The notes: a model not told the origin generated them from the sequence alone. A stretch of 64,000 nt of DNA from Gorsachius magnificus (GCA_034008185.1 CM067081.1:7811821-7875820), one strand, 5' to 3'. Counted from the first letter of the stretch, positions 26,087 through 39,604 are shown. Made by a program: numbers and translations.

Positions 26087-27898
26087 AGGTGGAAGGCAGG
26101 TATAATATGAGCTTCATGCTTCAGCAGGGTGCATTTCTTAAAAGGGGCACTCGAATGTAGCAGACTAAGGTATAACAAGATACAAAGACTATAAATAGGA
26201 CTATTTTTTTCTTCCTCTGTGCAAATTTTTAAAGTATGAGGGACTTTGGTCCTATAAACTAAAAGGAAACAGTGTGTGTGTATTTCTACCATCTATTGAT
26301 CTAAACCAAATTGTATCATCCTAAAGGGAACGTTCTCTTTTCTCAGTCAAACCTGATGGTACGACATAGGTTCATGAGGAGAGTCCCTGCTAAGCTTGGC
26401 AGCCTGTGATGTTCCTGCTGGGAGCTGCAATCTGTAAAAATATGGAAAAGTGACAGTTTTAGCAGGCAGTGTCCTGCAAGTCACCCACAGAGCACCCAGT
26501 CTCTCAGGCAGAAGGACCTCAGTGAGAAACCTGAGATTAAAAAAGGTTGGCAAGCTCTGTAATGCAATACTAAATAGTTGTGATTTATGTAACGGTGCAT
26601 CTCTATTGAGAAACGCATTTTATGCCACATGAGACAAAACTTGCAAAATGCCTGACTTGCCCTGGACCCTAGATAGCATCACTTTATACACTGATGTTTC
26701 TTATCTTTCGAAACAATGTACTGCGAGGGCAGTTGCCCTGCAATGATTTAGGGTTTGAAACAAGCTGTCGGCAAGTGATATATTTGGAATTATTTTGTTA
26801 ATTTTATTCATCACATAGTGATTCTGGGGCATGAAGGGACACTCTGGGACATCAATTAAAACTTTTCCAGAGGACGTTAAATTAGAAGTTTGTTTCTACT
26901 GACAAAAAAATCAAAACTCTCCTTGCTAGAGCACAGCCCAATTTAACTTTGAGTTTGTTGCAGGTAATTAAAAATTGAGTTTAATTCTTTAGGTTCTGAC
27001 TAAATACTGTTAAATATACATTCATTAAATGAAAGCATTTGTCAAAATAGCTTTGCTCTTATATGTACTTAGCCAGAATCAGTGAGCTAAGCTGATGTAT
27101 TTTATGGACCATGGCAACCCCATGCTCTTCTCCTGGCAACTTCAGTACTGAAACAGGATCGATGATGATTTTGCTACTTGTGTTATACCTGAGAACCTTT
27201 CCAAAACTCTAAAGATGCTTCCTTCTGTATTTCTTATTCTTTCCTCTCTATGGAGAGTTTTAGCTGTAACACCAGTAAGTCTTGGTCTCTTCTGCTCTTG
27301 CCAAGCAGAGGTAAGTGCTCTTTGAGACTGATTCCATGAATTCAGTGCTCAATGTAATTGATTAATTCCTGAAAGCAGGTGTTTGGTTCTTTGGATTTTA
27401 TGTTCTGATAAACCTCTTGAACAGATGATGAATTCTTTTAAAGTAATTTCCTATTTTGCATTTAGTTTTACGTTCACTTCTATTTGTTGTCTTCATCTGC
27501 ATTGTAATTTTTAGTCCGTTTGTTTCTGTGGTTTTGAGGCTGGTTATAAAAGTCACACAAGAATAAATGTTACACTCCACCTGCAGGTACTTCAGGCTGT
27601 AAAAAGGCAAGAGAGTCAGATACTGGATACCTGCTTTGTGAGCTTGCTGTACCATGATTTTCAAAGTACAAAGTCATTCTGTGAGCGATGCAGCCTTCAC
27701 TTTTGAAGAGAAAGGAGGGATAGAATGGCTGTGGTTTTGCTTTGGTTTCATTTTCCTCTCTCTGGAAGGAGTTTTATCTTTGCGCACATTAAGGCTGAAT
27801 CATGTGCTTGTAGCACGCAGCTGGGTCAAACTGGATGCCCCAAAACTGGGTGCATGCTTTTGTCCTGGTCTGTGTTTGAGTGTATGTGTATACATGTA

Positions 27899-28276
27899 TT
27901 TTAGTCTGGAGAAGAGGAGGCTGAGGGGAGCCCTTATCGTCCTCTACAGCTGCCTGACAGGAGGGGGTAGTGAGGTGGGGGTCAGTCTCTACTCCCATGT
28001 AGATAGGACAAGGGGAAATGGCCTCAAGTTGCGCCAGGGCAGGTTTAGGTTAGACATTAGGAAAGATTTCTTCATCAAAAGGGTTGTCAGGCACTGGAAC
28101 AGGCTGCCCGGGGAAGTGGTTGAGTCCCCATCCCTGGGGGTATTTAAAAGCCAGGCAGATGAGGTGCTTAGGGACAGGGTTTAGTGGTGGGATAGCAGGG
28201 TTAGGGTAACAGTTGGACTCGATGATCCTAAAGGTCTTTTCCAACCTAAAAGATTCTGTGATTCTATGATTCTATG
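27899..28276 (+). mobile_element. CR1 LINE 3' fragment, sense, [10 protein letters not shown] subfamily
   Basis: The fragment starts within the codons for [11 protein letters not shown] and remains open to the C-terminal DEVLRDRV. Motifs are [54 protein letters not shown]. The 3' UTR reads gttggactcgatgatcctaa then aggtcttttccaacc, ending in a three-unit ATTCT(A/G)TG tail at 28251-28276. The open frame extends upstream into unique DNA from 27654, but that part is not CR1 and is probably open by chance. Confidence 0.95.
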
Positions 28277-28304
28277 TGCATGTGCGTATTTGTATGTGGA
28301 CAGG

Positions 28305-28339
28305 CATATATATATATACACGCATACACACGCACACAC
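28305..28339. repeat. Compound (TA)n-(CA)n microsatellite
   Basis: A TA run followed by interrupted CA units, about 30 bases after the CR1 tail at 28276. It may have grown from sequence beside the insertion. Confidence 0.9.
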
Positions 28340-30644
28340 TTGGCTGTTTCAGTAGAATGTTAAAACCCGGTTGCAGCAAAAAAGTATTTCTATATAAATG
28401 TATGAAGTAGTCTTCACTCCCAAGTAATGCAATAAATTAATGTATTTTCAGCTTAAAAGTACTTGACAGGTGTTTGAGATTGCTGTCCTTTTTATTGTAC
28501 AGCTCTTCTGAAGTTTACACTGTTTTATAAAAAATCTGCACCAATCCATGGTTAATAAAGCTAATGATTAGGCAAACTGTAGAAAAGTTAAATCATTCAT
28601 GTTTAAGAAAAAATGGGAATGCTCAAGTCAATGAAACTGCTGTTGTTAACAAGGCTGTTGATAACATAACCATTTTGTGTTACAATTTGGGGTTTTTTTC
28701 CTGAATTTTTAATTTCTGGATATTTAGCTAATGTGCTTTAAAAATAAGATACAAAACAATCCAAAAGCAGAATATTAATTTGTTTAATTGGTTCTAAATT
28801 ATTTTTGCTTATTATTGCTTTCATGAACCTGCTGGCTAAATACAGGCATGCTCTTTAAATCCTGCCAGGAGAAAAGTAAAACTAATATTGAGCAGAAAAC
28901 ATATTAGCTTAAATTTTGTCTCTATTAAAGCAGATCAATGCTTTACCATTAACTTCAGTTGTGCAGGGACTTTCACCCAGAAATTTTTAGGTGTGATAGA
29001 TGTAGCAGAATGTCATTCAAATGTTTTAAATGGAAGATGTAACCTCTTCTGGTACTTTCATAGTATAAAATAAGTTAGCTTAGCTCTTAGGTTTTCAGTA
29101 GCATCACTCCATAACATTTTGGTTTTGCTGTATATCTTTCCAGTAATATTGCAGTGGCAAGATTTTTAAAATATTTCATCTTTTTATAAAATTGTTATGA
29201 ATGCTATAAAATCTGAAAAAAAATATCTACATATCAGATATAAGAGTTTTGAATAAACTTATAAAAAGACTGTATGGAATGTCTTTTTATTTTTGTTCTT
29301 GATTCTAAAGTTTCTATATCCAGACTTAAGAATGTACCAGAAACTGGCATTGCCTGGGTTGGTTAAAGCTGTTATTTTCTTAAGAGATATGTGACACAGC
29401 CTCTGGGGAAAGTTCTGAAGCATGGTGGCAATCAGATCAGAGATCAGAGGAAGGATCTATCTAATAAATGAATGTTGTGGCCCATTCGCTTTCAAAAGGC
29501 CATGAACACGTGCTGATGCAGTGTCTCTAAAATTGGGATTTCAGCCTCAATTTCCATTCAAAGGTAGTGCACTGGTGTAAGACACTTTGCATCAATCCCT
29601 TTTGTGACTCAGTGGAGATGTGATAATGGGACCTCTGTGTGAGTCTTACTATGGCATTTGGCATCCTAGAATGAGACAGATGGACCCACCCTGTCAAGTG
29701 ATAGGAAGGTTATCACCTCAGAATTTTATGGGTAATAACATTTAGCTGAATAATATCTTCCCTGGAAATTCAGAGGTGCCATAATTATCCTTCATTCTCT
29801 ATAAAGCTTTTCCCATTGACATTTCTGTGTCCTTCACTGGATCTGATATGGGGCAAAAAATTATGCTTAAATTAATCATTGCTAATTCAAACTGCTAACA
29901 GGCAGTATCAGTTCAGGTGAAAATTCAACTACTGTAAAGTAGGTGCTTTCTTGCCATCCGAGCCTGTGGATCCACACAGAAATGTTAGCTTTTCCTTAGG
30001 TCTAAATTTTCTTTTGTTTAAATAGTGCCACAGCTAACGCAACTTTAAATAGGAAATTATTCCTACAGATTAAGTAAAAACCAATGCAAAACCCCAAGTC
30101 CCAAAATAAGGCCACCTACTTTGAAAGGTATTATTTACCTTTAAATTAAATGGCTTTATATGAGGTTGCGTTATATATGTAGGGAAAGGTCTCAAGGATT
30201 TCCTGAGGCATTTTTCTTCTATTCTTGACACCTGCAGTCTGCAAAGATGCTTATGACTTTCTGTGTTATATCTCCAAGTGGAGGTAGGATTCTTGGCTGA
30301 AAAGTCATTGTTTAGATGTTCAAAGAGGCTCCCTATCTTTTATATTTTCTGTTTAATAACAAGCAAATTTTTCTCCTTAGTCTTACAGTTTGTAATTCAG
30401 TGGTAAATATGACGAAAGGTGCTCTGTGTTCTGTGATCTTGAGGCCTCATAGCAAGCCAGAGAATTACTGTTTTAACATCTAAATTATCATTTAGTCTTT
30501 CCCACCATTTTGTGTCAATGTAAAAATATTCCTTGCGGTTGTGTAAGGAAACATTTGAAAATGTGAAATGAATTTAAACTAATTCAACATTATCTTCTTA
30601 AGGCCTCAAGCAGTCTGACATGTTATAGCTGAGAGATGCAGCGT

Positions 30645-31125
30645 GCCCCTCACTACAAGAAAGATGTTGTGTTGCTGGAACATGTCCAGAGGAGAGCAAC
30701 AAAGCTGGGGAGGGGTCTGGAGCACAAGTCTTATGAGGAGTGGCTGAGGGAACTGGGGTCATTCAGTCTGGAGAAGAGGAGACCTGATTGTCCTCTACAA
30801 CTGCCTGACAGGAGGCTGTAGTGAGGTGGGCATCTGTCTCTTCTCCCAGGTAATGGGTGATGGGAAGTGGTCTGAAGTTGCACCAGGGCAGGTTTAGGCT
30901 GGACATTAGGAAAAATTTCATCACTGAAAGATCTCTCAAGCACTGGAACAGGGTGCCCAGAGAAGTGGTGGAATCCCCATCCCTGGAGGTATTTAAAAGA
31001 CAGGTAGATGAGGTGCTTAGGGACATGGTTTAGTGGTGGGATGGCAAGATTAGGTTAACAGTTGGACTTGGTGATCTTAAAGGTCTTTTCCAACCTAAAC
31101 GCTTCTATGATTCTATGATTCTATT
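30645..31125 (+). mobile_element. CR1 LINE 3' fragment, sense, with internal deletion
   Basis: The match begins at the codons for [21 protein letters not shown] and passes through [13 protein letters not shown]. There a deletion of about ten bases near 30780 removes the LRGDL codons and breaks the frame. The rest ([15 protein letters not shown], [23 protein letters not shown]) and the 3' UTR with the ATTCTATG tail follow to 31125. It is the same subfamily as the copies at 8757 and 27899. Confidence 0.93.
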
Positions 31126-31963
31126 CATGTACCAATACAGGGGCTGCTCTAATTTGTATTATTAAGACAGCGAATGTTAACATTTTGAAGTAAAATAAAA
31201 ATGCAAGTGGATATCCAGGAGACTTTTTTAGAATTTAGGGCTGGCTACCTGGAAAGATGAGCCCTTAATTCTGACTGACAGTCCACAGAGTCAGGTGTCT
31301 GCAAAAGATGGTAATAAGCCACTGACAACTCAACTTAATTTTAAATGGTAATACATACCCTGTTTATTACTCTAAATTTCACCACCTCTTTATTTTGAGT
31401 TTACTTAAATGTAATAATGTAGATAATGATGGTTATTCCTTAACAAGAAAACAAGCAGTTGAGAGTTCTGAGTCAAATTAAAATCACAGCTAGGAATAAG
31501 TATAGGTGGATAGTTTCAAAATGATCACATACTTGGTTTGGTGTTTTCTGGTTAAGACCTAAAGTGCTGTGCTCATTATTTATAAAATACACTTATAATT
31601 TTTATAAATTACCATATACCTGTGCAAGTAGTTTCATGATCTGGGGCTGAATACAGCACTGCATAGTGGGAATTGTTAAAACAAGGAGTTATGAATGATC
31701 CAAAAAGAAGGAAATTCAATACGATATGGATAGTCTATAAAGCTGTGAACACTGTAAGTAAAACCAGTCAACCAGTGTAATGCTGGCACTCATGATAGAG
31801 GGAAAGTTCATCTTCTCTGAGAGGTGTGAGTCATGTCATACACTCGTAGAGAATTTGGTACCAGAGTAAATGCTCATGAACTAGACTGCGTGCTTTTTTG
31901 TTCTCTTTCTACTGGCTTTGAGTACCTAGCTTTAAAGTTGTGCTTTTGGTGGCAAAGCAACTA

Positions 31964-32589
31964 TCATAGAATCATAGAATGTTTTGGGTTGGAAGGGACC
32001 TCTAGAGGTCATCTAGTCCAACCCCCCTGCAGTTAGCAGGGACACCACTAACTAGATCAGGTTGCTCAGAGCCCCGTCCAACCTGGCCTTGAATGTTCCC
32101 AGGGATGGGGCCTCCACCACCTCTCTGGGCAACCCGTGCCAGTGTTTCACCACCCTCGTTGGAAAGAATTTCTTCCTTATATCCAGTCTAAACCTACCCT
32201 GTTTCAGTTTAAAACCATGAGCCCATGTCCTGTCACAGCTGGCCCTACTAAAAAGATTCTCCCCATCTTCCCTATAGGCCCCCTTTAAGTACTGAAAGGC
32301 CGCAATCAGGTCTCCCCGCAGCCTTCTCTTCTGGGGCTGAACAAGCCCAACTCTCTCAGCCTGTCCCCATAGGAGAGGTGCTCCAGCCCTTGGGTCATTT
32401 TAGTAGCCCTCCTCTGGACCTGCTCCAACAGGTCCATGTCCTTCTTGTGCTGAGGGCTCCAGAGCTGGACACAGGGCTCCAGGTGGGGTCTCACCAGAGC
32501 AGAGTAGAAGGGCAGAATCACCTCCCTCGACCTGCTGGCCACGCTTCTCTTGATGCAGCCCAGGGTATGGTTGGCCTTCTAGGCAGTCT
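31964..32589 (-). mobile_element. CR1 LINE, 5'-truncated, antisense
   Basis: The 3' tail is at 31964-31980 and the 5' break near 32589. The minus strand encodes [48 protein letters not shown] small deletion at about 32335 shifts the frame inside [10 protein letters not shown]. The remaining 3' half and the 3' UTR match the subfamily shared with 13260, 54638, 56938 and 63246. An A/T-rich foldback (32661-32701) lies shortly beyond its 5' end. Confidence 0.95.
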
Positions 32590-32660
32590 GACTCGCTGCA
32601 AGCAGAACAAGCTCATCTATATTTGTGGAACCAAAGCCTGTTGTGCTCAAGTCCTTTAAA

Positions 32661-32701
32661 AAAAAAAGGAAGAAAAAAAAATCTTCCTCCTTTTTTTTTT
32701 T
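32661..32701. repeat. A/T-rich imperfect foldback
   Basis: An A run containing ggaaga (32668-32673) is followed by tcttcc (32682-32687) and a T run, so the strand can fold on itself. It lies about 70 bases beyond the 5' end of the CR1 at 31964-32589. Confidence 0.7.
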
Positions 32702-34499
32702 CCCCAAAGCTATTCCAGTTTTGTCCCAGCTATGCCAATCTGTCACTGCAGCTGTCAGCATGATGCCTTCCTTCAAAGTGCAGGCAGCTCAGCTGAAAGC
32801 ACTGCTTCCAGTCAAGGACAGGAGAAAGGGCTGCACAGGGAGCAGTGGTTCTAAGGCTGACAGCCCACATGGTACATTGTCAGCATAATATAATGCTAAA
32901 TGTATAAGTAAGGATTAGGGCAGAAAGGAAAGTGCATGAGGAATGGGCAAAACAGGATCACTCCACTCACTGCACTCAGAAAAATTCCCTCTTTTGGTGA
33001 TTGGTTTGGGTTTATTTTGCTGCTGCAGAATTGTGAATATGTTAACAAAGGTCTCTTCCCATCTTTAAAACCTGATTGCAAATCTGGGAGCCCTCTGTAT
33101 TCTACCTGACTCTTTCATGAACTAATTACTACTGATTGGAATTCATGCTTCAAGTTAGGCAATCAGACATGCAAAATTTTAAAAATCCCTACATATAGAT
33201 AATTTAGTTCTTGCCAGCCATCATCTCCCTTAAAACTTTGACCAAATTAAGCCAGTTTTGCTAGAGTTGTTTTATAGTTGGGAAAAGCTAGGTAAAGAGT
33301 AATTAAATGTCTTGTTTAAGACTACAGAGCAGGTCCAAGGGCAGAGTTAGGAATAAAGTTGTTATCTTTGTCGTTCAGAAAACCACTGCTGCTTCTCACC
33401 CGGTCTCAAACTTAGTTTCTATATGTGTGGGTATATAGAGTGTGACAAATAAGAGGCGGTGCTGTCTCAAAGACACGGTAGGCAGAGATTCTCAAGAGAA
33501 TCTAGCAATTTTTTTGCATGCTTTGTTAATTTATGTACAATTGGAAGCATTCTTGATGGGCTGATGAACTGCTATGATGGATTTGTCAGTGTTCTCTACT
33601 AGAAGTGCACAGATATCTGGGTGTGTTTTTTGAGAATTTGGTGAATCAGTGCATGTGACTTGTTTTTAAGTCAGAAGAGATATAGACCCATCATCTTGGA
33701 AGGCAAAATCCTTCTGACTCCCTGTTGCTATTGATCTTCTCTTGACCTACCCCTTGAGTAACTTCACTGGGATTTCAGGACTATTTTGATGCTGTTGTGT
33801 ACTCCATAGCTAGCACTATATTTAGGGCTCTCTCCAGTGGTTACAAACTGTCTTCTCAACTCTGCGTGATTAAAGCCTCCTACTTTTCTTTAAAATGTGA
33901 GCTAGAAACAGGACACAACTCATAGAATCAGCTCCATTTCCAGCACTTAAATGCAATGTTGTAGCTCAGAATATCAGCGTTCTTCAAATTACCATGTGTT
34001 AGAGAGACTGAAGCAAAATGTTTGTATTAAATCAGTTTTCCCACTTAAAAAAAACCAAACAAAAAAGCCAAAAGAACCCCCCAAATCACCACACAGACTC
34101 TCTGTCCCACACATGCACATGCACAGACAGGAACAGGAGGAACAGCAGAGGAAAATGCAGTGATTATATTAGTTGTGAGTGAATGGCTTTAGTCACTATA
34201 TCCACATGAAACTATTGCTCTGTGAATTTTCTCATGCCCATCTGCCTGATCGGGATGAATATACCTCAGTAAGAGAAAATCATCAGTTTGATAGTTGGGA
34301 GTTCAACTCTGCCAATCAGTAAAGAATACAGTAAGCACTGTGTTAAAATGAACCTTGAAAGGTATTCTCGCTTGAAAGCCAATTCTTTACAGGCTCTGTA
34401 GGAAGGTGAGGCAGGGAAGGATCACACTATTCAAAGGAGCAGCTTAAACGACTTTTGCTGTGGAAGGGGTGACGGGCCAAGTGAAAACCTGGGGGGTCA

Positions 34500-35660
34500 A
34501 GATTAGGTAGGATGTTAACAAATGGAAACATCCTGGTGGATGCCTCTGGGAAGCCTTGTCAAGGCTCATGAAGAACAGAGGGAGGTGATTACAAAGAGGC
34601 AGATCAATTTAAAAAGGGTAAATTGTGCCTTGCCAACCTGACAGCTTTCTGTGATGAGATGACTAGCTCTGTGGATGAGGAGAAATCAGTAGGTGTCATT
34701 TGCCTTGATTTTAGAAAGGCTTTCAGCACAAATTCTCAGCCTTGTAGCCAAATGAGAGAGGCAGTGAATGGATGGATATATGAGAAGCTGAGGGGGGCAC
34801 TGGCTAGACCACTAGACCCAAAGGGTAGTGGTCAGTAATTCAAAGTCCAGTAACTGATTGCAAGTTACGTGTGGTGCTTCTACAGTGTGGATACTGGTGC
34901 TAATGCTGTTTAACACCTTCATTAATAAACAGAATGATTAGAGTGCACTGTCAGCAAGGTTTTAGATAACACCATATTGGGCAGAGCAGATGATGCATTG
35001 GACAGTTGCCCCTCAGAAGAGTCTCAAAAGGCAGGAGAAACGGGATGAGAGGAACCTCACAAAGTTCAATGACAAGAGGCAGGAGTTCCTGCACCGGGAC
35101 AGAATAAAAGATGCAGCAGTCCCAGCCAGGCACAGTCCAGCTACGCAGCAGCTTTGCAGAATGGAGAACAAGTTGCACATGAGTAGCCACGTGCCCTTGC
35201 TCAGGGGCAAGGCAAACAGGGCTGTGCTAATAACAACCCAGGCAGCAGCCTGAGGGACATCTACTCATCACCTGTGAGAGTCCATCGGGAGTACTGTGCC
35301 CAGTACTACATTTCCCAATATGCCAAAATGTGTTGGGTGGAGGATTACCAAGATGGTGGCGCACAGAACAGTGAGGGGGTCTGGTGCACAGAACATGCAA
35401 GAAAAGGCTGGGAGAGCTCAGTTTGCTCAGCCTGGAGAAGAGGCGGCTGTGGGAAGAATCTAATTGTTGACTTGAACCATCTAAGAGGTGGTTAGAGAGG
35501 AGACAAAGCCAAACCCCTCTCAGAGATGCACAGAAGTACGAGGCAACAGACACAAGCTGCATTAAGAGAAATTCTGGTTATATATAAAAGAAAACTCTTC
35601 TCGGTGAGGGCAGTTTAGCACTGGAACAGGGATCCAGCGAGGCTGTGAAAGTTCTTCTGA
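34500..35660 (+). mobile_element. Old, heavily degraded CR1-type LINE, reverse transcriptase region
   Basis: Degenerate + strand matches to CR1 reverse transcriptase in the right order. CLANLTAFCDEMTSSVDEEK and VGVICLDFRKAFS at 34627-34730 correspond to the family's CLTNLLAFYDEVT..SVDEG..VDVVYLDFSKAFD. ERNLTKFNDKRQEFLHRD near 35051-35104 corresponds to NLMKFNKGKCKVLHLGR. A REYCAQY piece near 35290 and a SAWRRGGCG piece near 35440 correspond to the HLEYC and SLEKRRL blocks. HWNR appears near 35620. The catalytic aspartate block (FADDTK) is not recognisable and several frames are needed. The 3' tail typical of young CR1 copies is absent. This copy is clearly older than the other CR1 insertions here. 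Confidence 0.8.
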
Positions 35661-35822
35661 AAGCAACTACAGCTGATAGTGTGAAGGATGTGCAGGTTCT
35701 GCTTGTGCTTGTTAGAGAAAGTAAAGAGGTAACTGAGTTTTCAAAAGAAATTCCAAATCCCCTAAATATTATTTTTTATAGTGTTCCACAATTCCTAGTT
35801 TCTGATTGAGAAATCTCTTTAG

Positions 35823-35887
35823 TTTTACTTCAGGATAATCTGATACGGATATAAATTTTACTTCAGGATAATCTGATACGGATATAA
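35823..35887. repeat. 33-bp perfect tandem duplication
   Basis: The block beginning ttttacttcaggataatctg and ending acggatataa is present at 35823 and again at 35856, identical over 32 bases. The lack of differences suggests a recent event. Confidence 0.97.
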
Positions 35888-37864
35888 GGCTTGGTTCCTT
35901 AATGGGTTAGAAGCGATGGGTGATAGTATGAGAATGCTTTGGAAAATTATTTCTGAGAGATATTTGTTATTTTAATAGATATTGGTTTTTAAAGCAGTGG
36001 AAAGATGCTTTCATTCTGAAGATTGCAAATCTTGTTTATATTTGGTACTAGACCTTCTCACAGTATATGCAAATAAAAAAATAAAATCAATGAAAGGAAA
36101 AATTTGGTAGAGACAACAGAATACTGTAAAAAAACCCAATCTTTTTCTTCCTGTAGCAAAGGTATCAGTCTTTAAGTGTATATAGCTAAATATTCATGTA
36201 AATACAAACTATGGTTCTAAAAACAGAAATCCTTTGTTCAACCTTCACTGATAATACAGTTCTAAATAATTCCATATGCCTAAAGCTAAAAATATTATAA
36301 TCAAATGGCCTTCAGCTTTTATCTGTCACTCCAAAGTGTCCAATGTTACGGGGCACAATGGGAATAAATCGGAATGTGTGTTTAATATCTTTTCAGATGC
36401 TAAGCATTTTAATATTAAACTGTACCTTAGTATGATAATTGATACATGCCTTGGAATGTATACACACTGAATTGTATGCATTTCAGTTTTGGGTTTTTAT
36501 TCACAGGTTACACAGTTGTATAGAAATAAAGGCATTAATCATCAATAGTTGTTGTGCAGTAAGATACAATTTATCTGGACACAGAATTATCTTACAATAA
36601 CTACACCAAAATTGAAAGAAACTGTGACATTCTCAAAGCATTTGAATTGCTGCACTAATGTTACATTCTAAATTCGGGTTATGTTACTTAGGTTTTGAAA
36701 TCCTGCCATGAATATTTGACAATAGAAATATGATCGGTGTTTTCAGTAGCGCTGTGATCATCCCTGCCATGCACAAAGAGACTCAGCAGTCTGTACAACT
36801 TTAAAGTTGTTCACTGGCCAATACACAATGTAGATAAATAGAACAAATGAGCTGCTACGCTAAGCATTAGTATATTCATCAGCCCCATACAATGCCCGAA
36901 GAGTCTTTGCTGACCAAGCAGGCATCAGTCAGGCAGAGAAGGGGTGCTCTCCATCACTTTTTGTACTACGTTGACTGCATGTTGGTCCCTCTCCTCCTGA
37001 GTCCATCAGCTATTAACAATCCCATTTCAACAGCTCTGTCTCTGTTGGTCATTTTACTTATGATGCATGGCTCTACTCTACACTTCCTCACGGCTCTGTA
37101 GTTTTCTCCAGAGTCTGAGCCAAGATTATGCATCTGGGTCGAATCAGAGCTCAGCATTGTGTCACCACCACTGAACCCCAGTGTGGGAGGAGGAAGAGGT
37201 TAGGGCATTTCAGGTGGCTGGAAATGAGCCTGGATATGGGTTTCATCAGTAAGTTAAAGATCAGGTTGGGCAGCTTTACAGATTCACAAATCTTTTTAAA
37301 CTGGGTCTATATTTCAAACTGAACATCGGCTGAGTGCATATGAACCATGCAGAACATGTAGCTGTGACATAAATATCATAGTATACATGCATGTACATAT
37401 ACTACATACCGGTAAGCCATGTAAACATAAAAGTTGAGGTTTATCCTCTGTAAAGATCAGTTGATCATCTTGGTTTTGCGCAAACACAAAAAATGGACTT
37501 GTAAGGTAAGGGAAGCTGAAACCCTCATCCCCAGGGTCCCCTAACTGTAAATTGAATACATCATGTTTCTTATAGTTCTACTAAGAAGTGAATGACTGGT
37601 TATTATTTATTCAGAATGTGATCCAAAGCCTAATGAAACTGAAAAGAAAGACTACAGTGAGCTCTGATTTGGAGGCTGAGAATATATTTCCTTCATCCTT
37701 AATTGATTGAACAGGACCCAAAGTTATGTACTGTTGTACGATGTGAATTCAATGGGAAGACTGGCTTTTAGACTTTTAATTTAATGTATCTTTATGGGCA
37801 TTTCAATATCAATGAATTTCATATTTTAAAATTGCTTTTCTCTTTTTTTTTTTCCCCTTTTCAG

Positions 37865-37918
37865 GCAAGCCCTGCCCCTATAATTGTCAACACAGACACC
37901 TTGGACACAATCCCTTAT
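37865..37918 (+). CDS. DLG2: DLG2 internal exon, 18 codons before PDZ1
   Basis: Reads ASPAPIIVNTDTLDTIPY in frame 0, the linker just before the first PDZ domain of DLG2. The TDTLDTIPY wording separates it from DLG4, which has TDTLEAPGY there, and from DLG1. The acceptor is a long pyrimidine tract (about 37838-37861) ending CAG at 37862-37864. The donor is a perfect GTAAGT at 37919-37924. The exon is 54 nt, a multiple of three, and both junctions are phase 0, so skipping it would keep the frame. Upstream it can receive the first exon at 4327-4644 or, in longer transcripts, exons that must lie before this window. Downstream it joins the exon at 60468. The peptide contains no catalytic or membrane feature; it is a flexible linker. 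Confidence 0.97.
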
Positions 37919-39604
37919 GTAAGTATTAATTATTACAATAATATATAGAATTTTTTTATTTTCACACAGAAATTCTGTTCAGTATTGCAAAGAAGTTATA
38001 AACAAATCTTACAATTAATCATGTCTTTTATGGTTGCACAGTTAATTCTGTTCTAGAAGAAGAAATCAAGAATGATAATTGCACTCAGGTGAATTATAGC
38101 ATATTATACACATAGTTTGTAGTTTAGACTTCAACACATTAAATGTAACTTACTAAAACTAGCCTTTCTTTGAAAAAACTGTGATTTCATTAAGCCTTTG
38201 CCTTGCCAGAAACATAAAGTATGAATATTTCCTTTTAGAGCAGTATGCGTCCTCCTAGCTTATTACGAAGATATCTAGATGCACACTGTAATATTAAAAT
38301 GGTGCAAACAGTTCTTCATTTGTTTATCTATACTCCTTTTGTAGCTGAAAGCTGTTCGCGATAAATAACAGCACAAACTGGATGACTTCATGTTTTCTTA
38401 TTAATGTCTCTTCATTTTTATGACTTCTAGAAAAAACAATTTTACCCTGAAATAAATGCATGTTTTTATTAGAGTTTAAAAGATCTGCCTTTCTACAAGC
38501 ATTTGTTATCATTTTCAATTTAGGCTGTAAAAGCAACTATAGTTGAAGATAAAGGACACAAAGACAAAGTGAATATATAATAAAGAGGGTAACAGGCTTA
38601 AATGATTGGAGGCAAGAAAAGCAGAACTATGAAGCTAGCCAGCCAGTATCTAATCTTTCTCCTTGCATGCTCTTAGTTATATTTTGAAAGCTCCTAATTA
38701 ATGTCTCTCATCTGTCGTGCTTTGTCCACATCTGTTTCTTATGATACCAATGCATAAGCCTAATTATTTATCGACCTACACCAATCCTATTGCTGGGTTC
38801 TGTCTTTTAGAACACTATTGATGAGGAAATTTAATAGGGCTTCTCCTGGCCAGCTTGTTTGTTTCTGACAATTCATAAAACTTAGAAATTATTGCGCAGA
38901 ACACATGTAAAGATCACAGCCAAGAGCAATTTAGAAGAATGACACTGCTGTAAAACAGAAAAGAACTAAATCCCTTGTTGGGAATTTCAACGATTGGGAA
39001 GGGTGGAAAAGTTAAATAAAATTTCTCTGTTCATTTGCATTCAGCTTTCTTAAAAGGCTTCCTATAATTTCTAAGTCTTAGTTTTCCTTCCTAACATCAG
39101 AACCATCTGCTCTGTTCTCACTTTCAATAGGTCTGGCTTTTCTTCTGTTTTAATGAGACATTTTACACTTAGTGTTCTCTAGGTCTACCAAGAGGGACGT
39201 TGTGAGCCCCAGTTCTCATTTCCAGCTCTGGACCTGTGCCCAGGATACTCTGCAGCTACGGTGTTAGAATTCCTAAATACAGATGCAATTACACTGGTGA
39301 CAAGATGTTCAATCAATATGATTTATTCCCATAACACAGTCTATCAATACTTATACACTTTTATACCACTTTTATACTACTGTTCCTTTCTCTTAAAAAA
39401 AAAGAAAGGACAAATGACCAAACACATTCAGGAGAAATATTCACAGTAGACTGAAAAGTGCCTGTGGGCTGTTTCAGTCTCCAACACATGATGTGAACTA
39501 GATAAATAAACAGAAGGTGCTTGTTGTAAAAATAGACAATTCTGAATTAATCACCTTGCTCTTATCGGGTGCATGGGAAGAGTTATGTCCCTTAGATGCG
39601 GGAC

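Larger units (their letters stand above)
4645..37864 (+). other. DLG2: DLG2 intron, 33.2 kb, between the alternative first exon and the 54-nt exon
   Basis: Bounded by GTGAGC at 4645 and a pyrimidine-rich CAG at 37862-37864. Its recognisable contents are CR1 copies at 8757-9303, 13260-13530, 27899-28276, 30645-31125 and 31964-32589, an old CR1 at 34500-35660, and avian LTR pieces at 18785-19480 and 25493-26086. The stretches 4651-8756, 9304-13259, 13531-18784, 19481-25492, 26087-27898, 28340-30644, 31126-31963, 32702-34499 and 35888-37837 are AT-rich. In them I see only mononucleotide runs (for example A near 6074 and 7230, T near 14300 and 20335) and the items listed separately. No further DLG2 exon was recognised by eye, but short alternative exons could be missed. 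Confidence 0.85.

Noticed and set aside
27654..28184. 176-codon open frame as a novel gene
   Set aside because: The second half is CR1 reverse transcriptase C-terminus; the first half is unique DNA open by chance.
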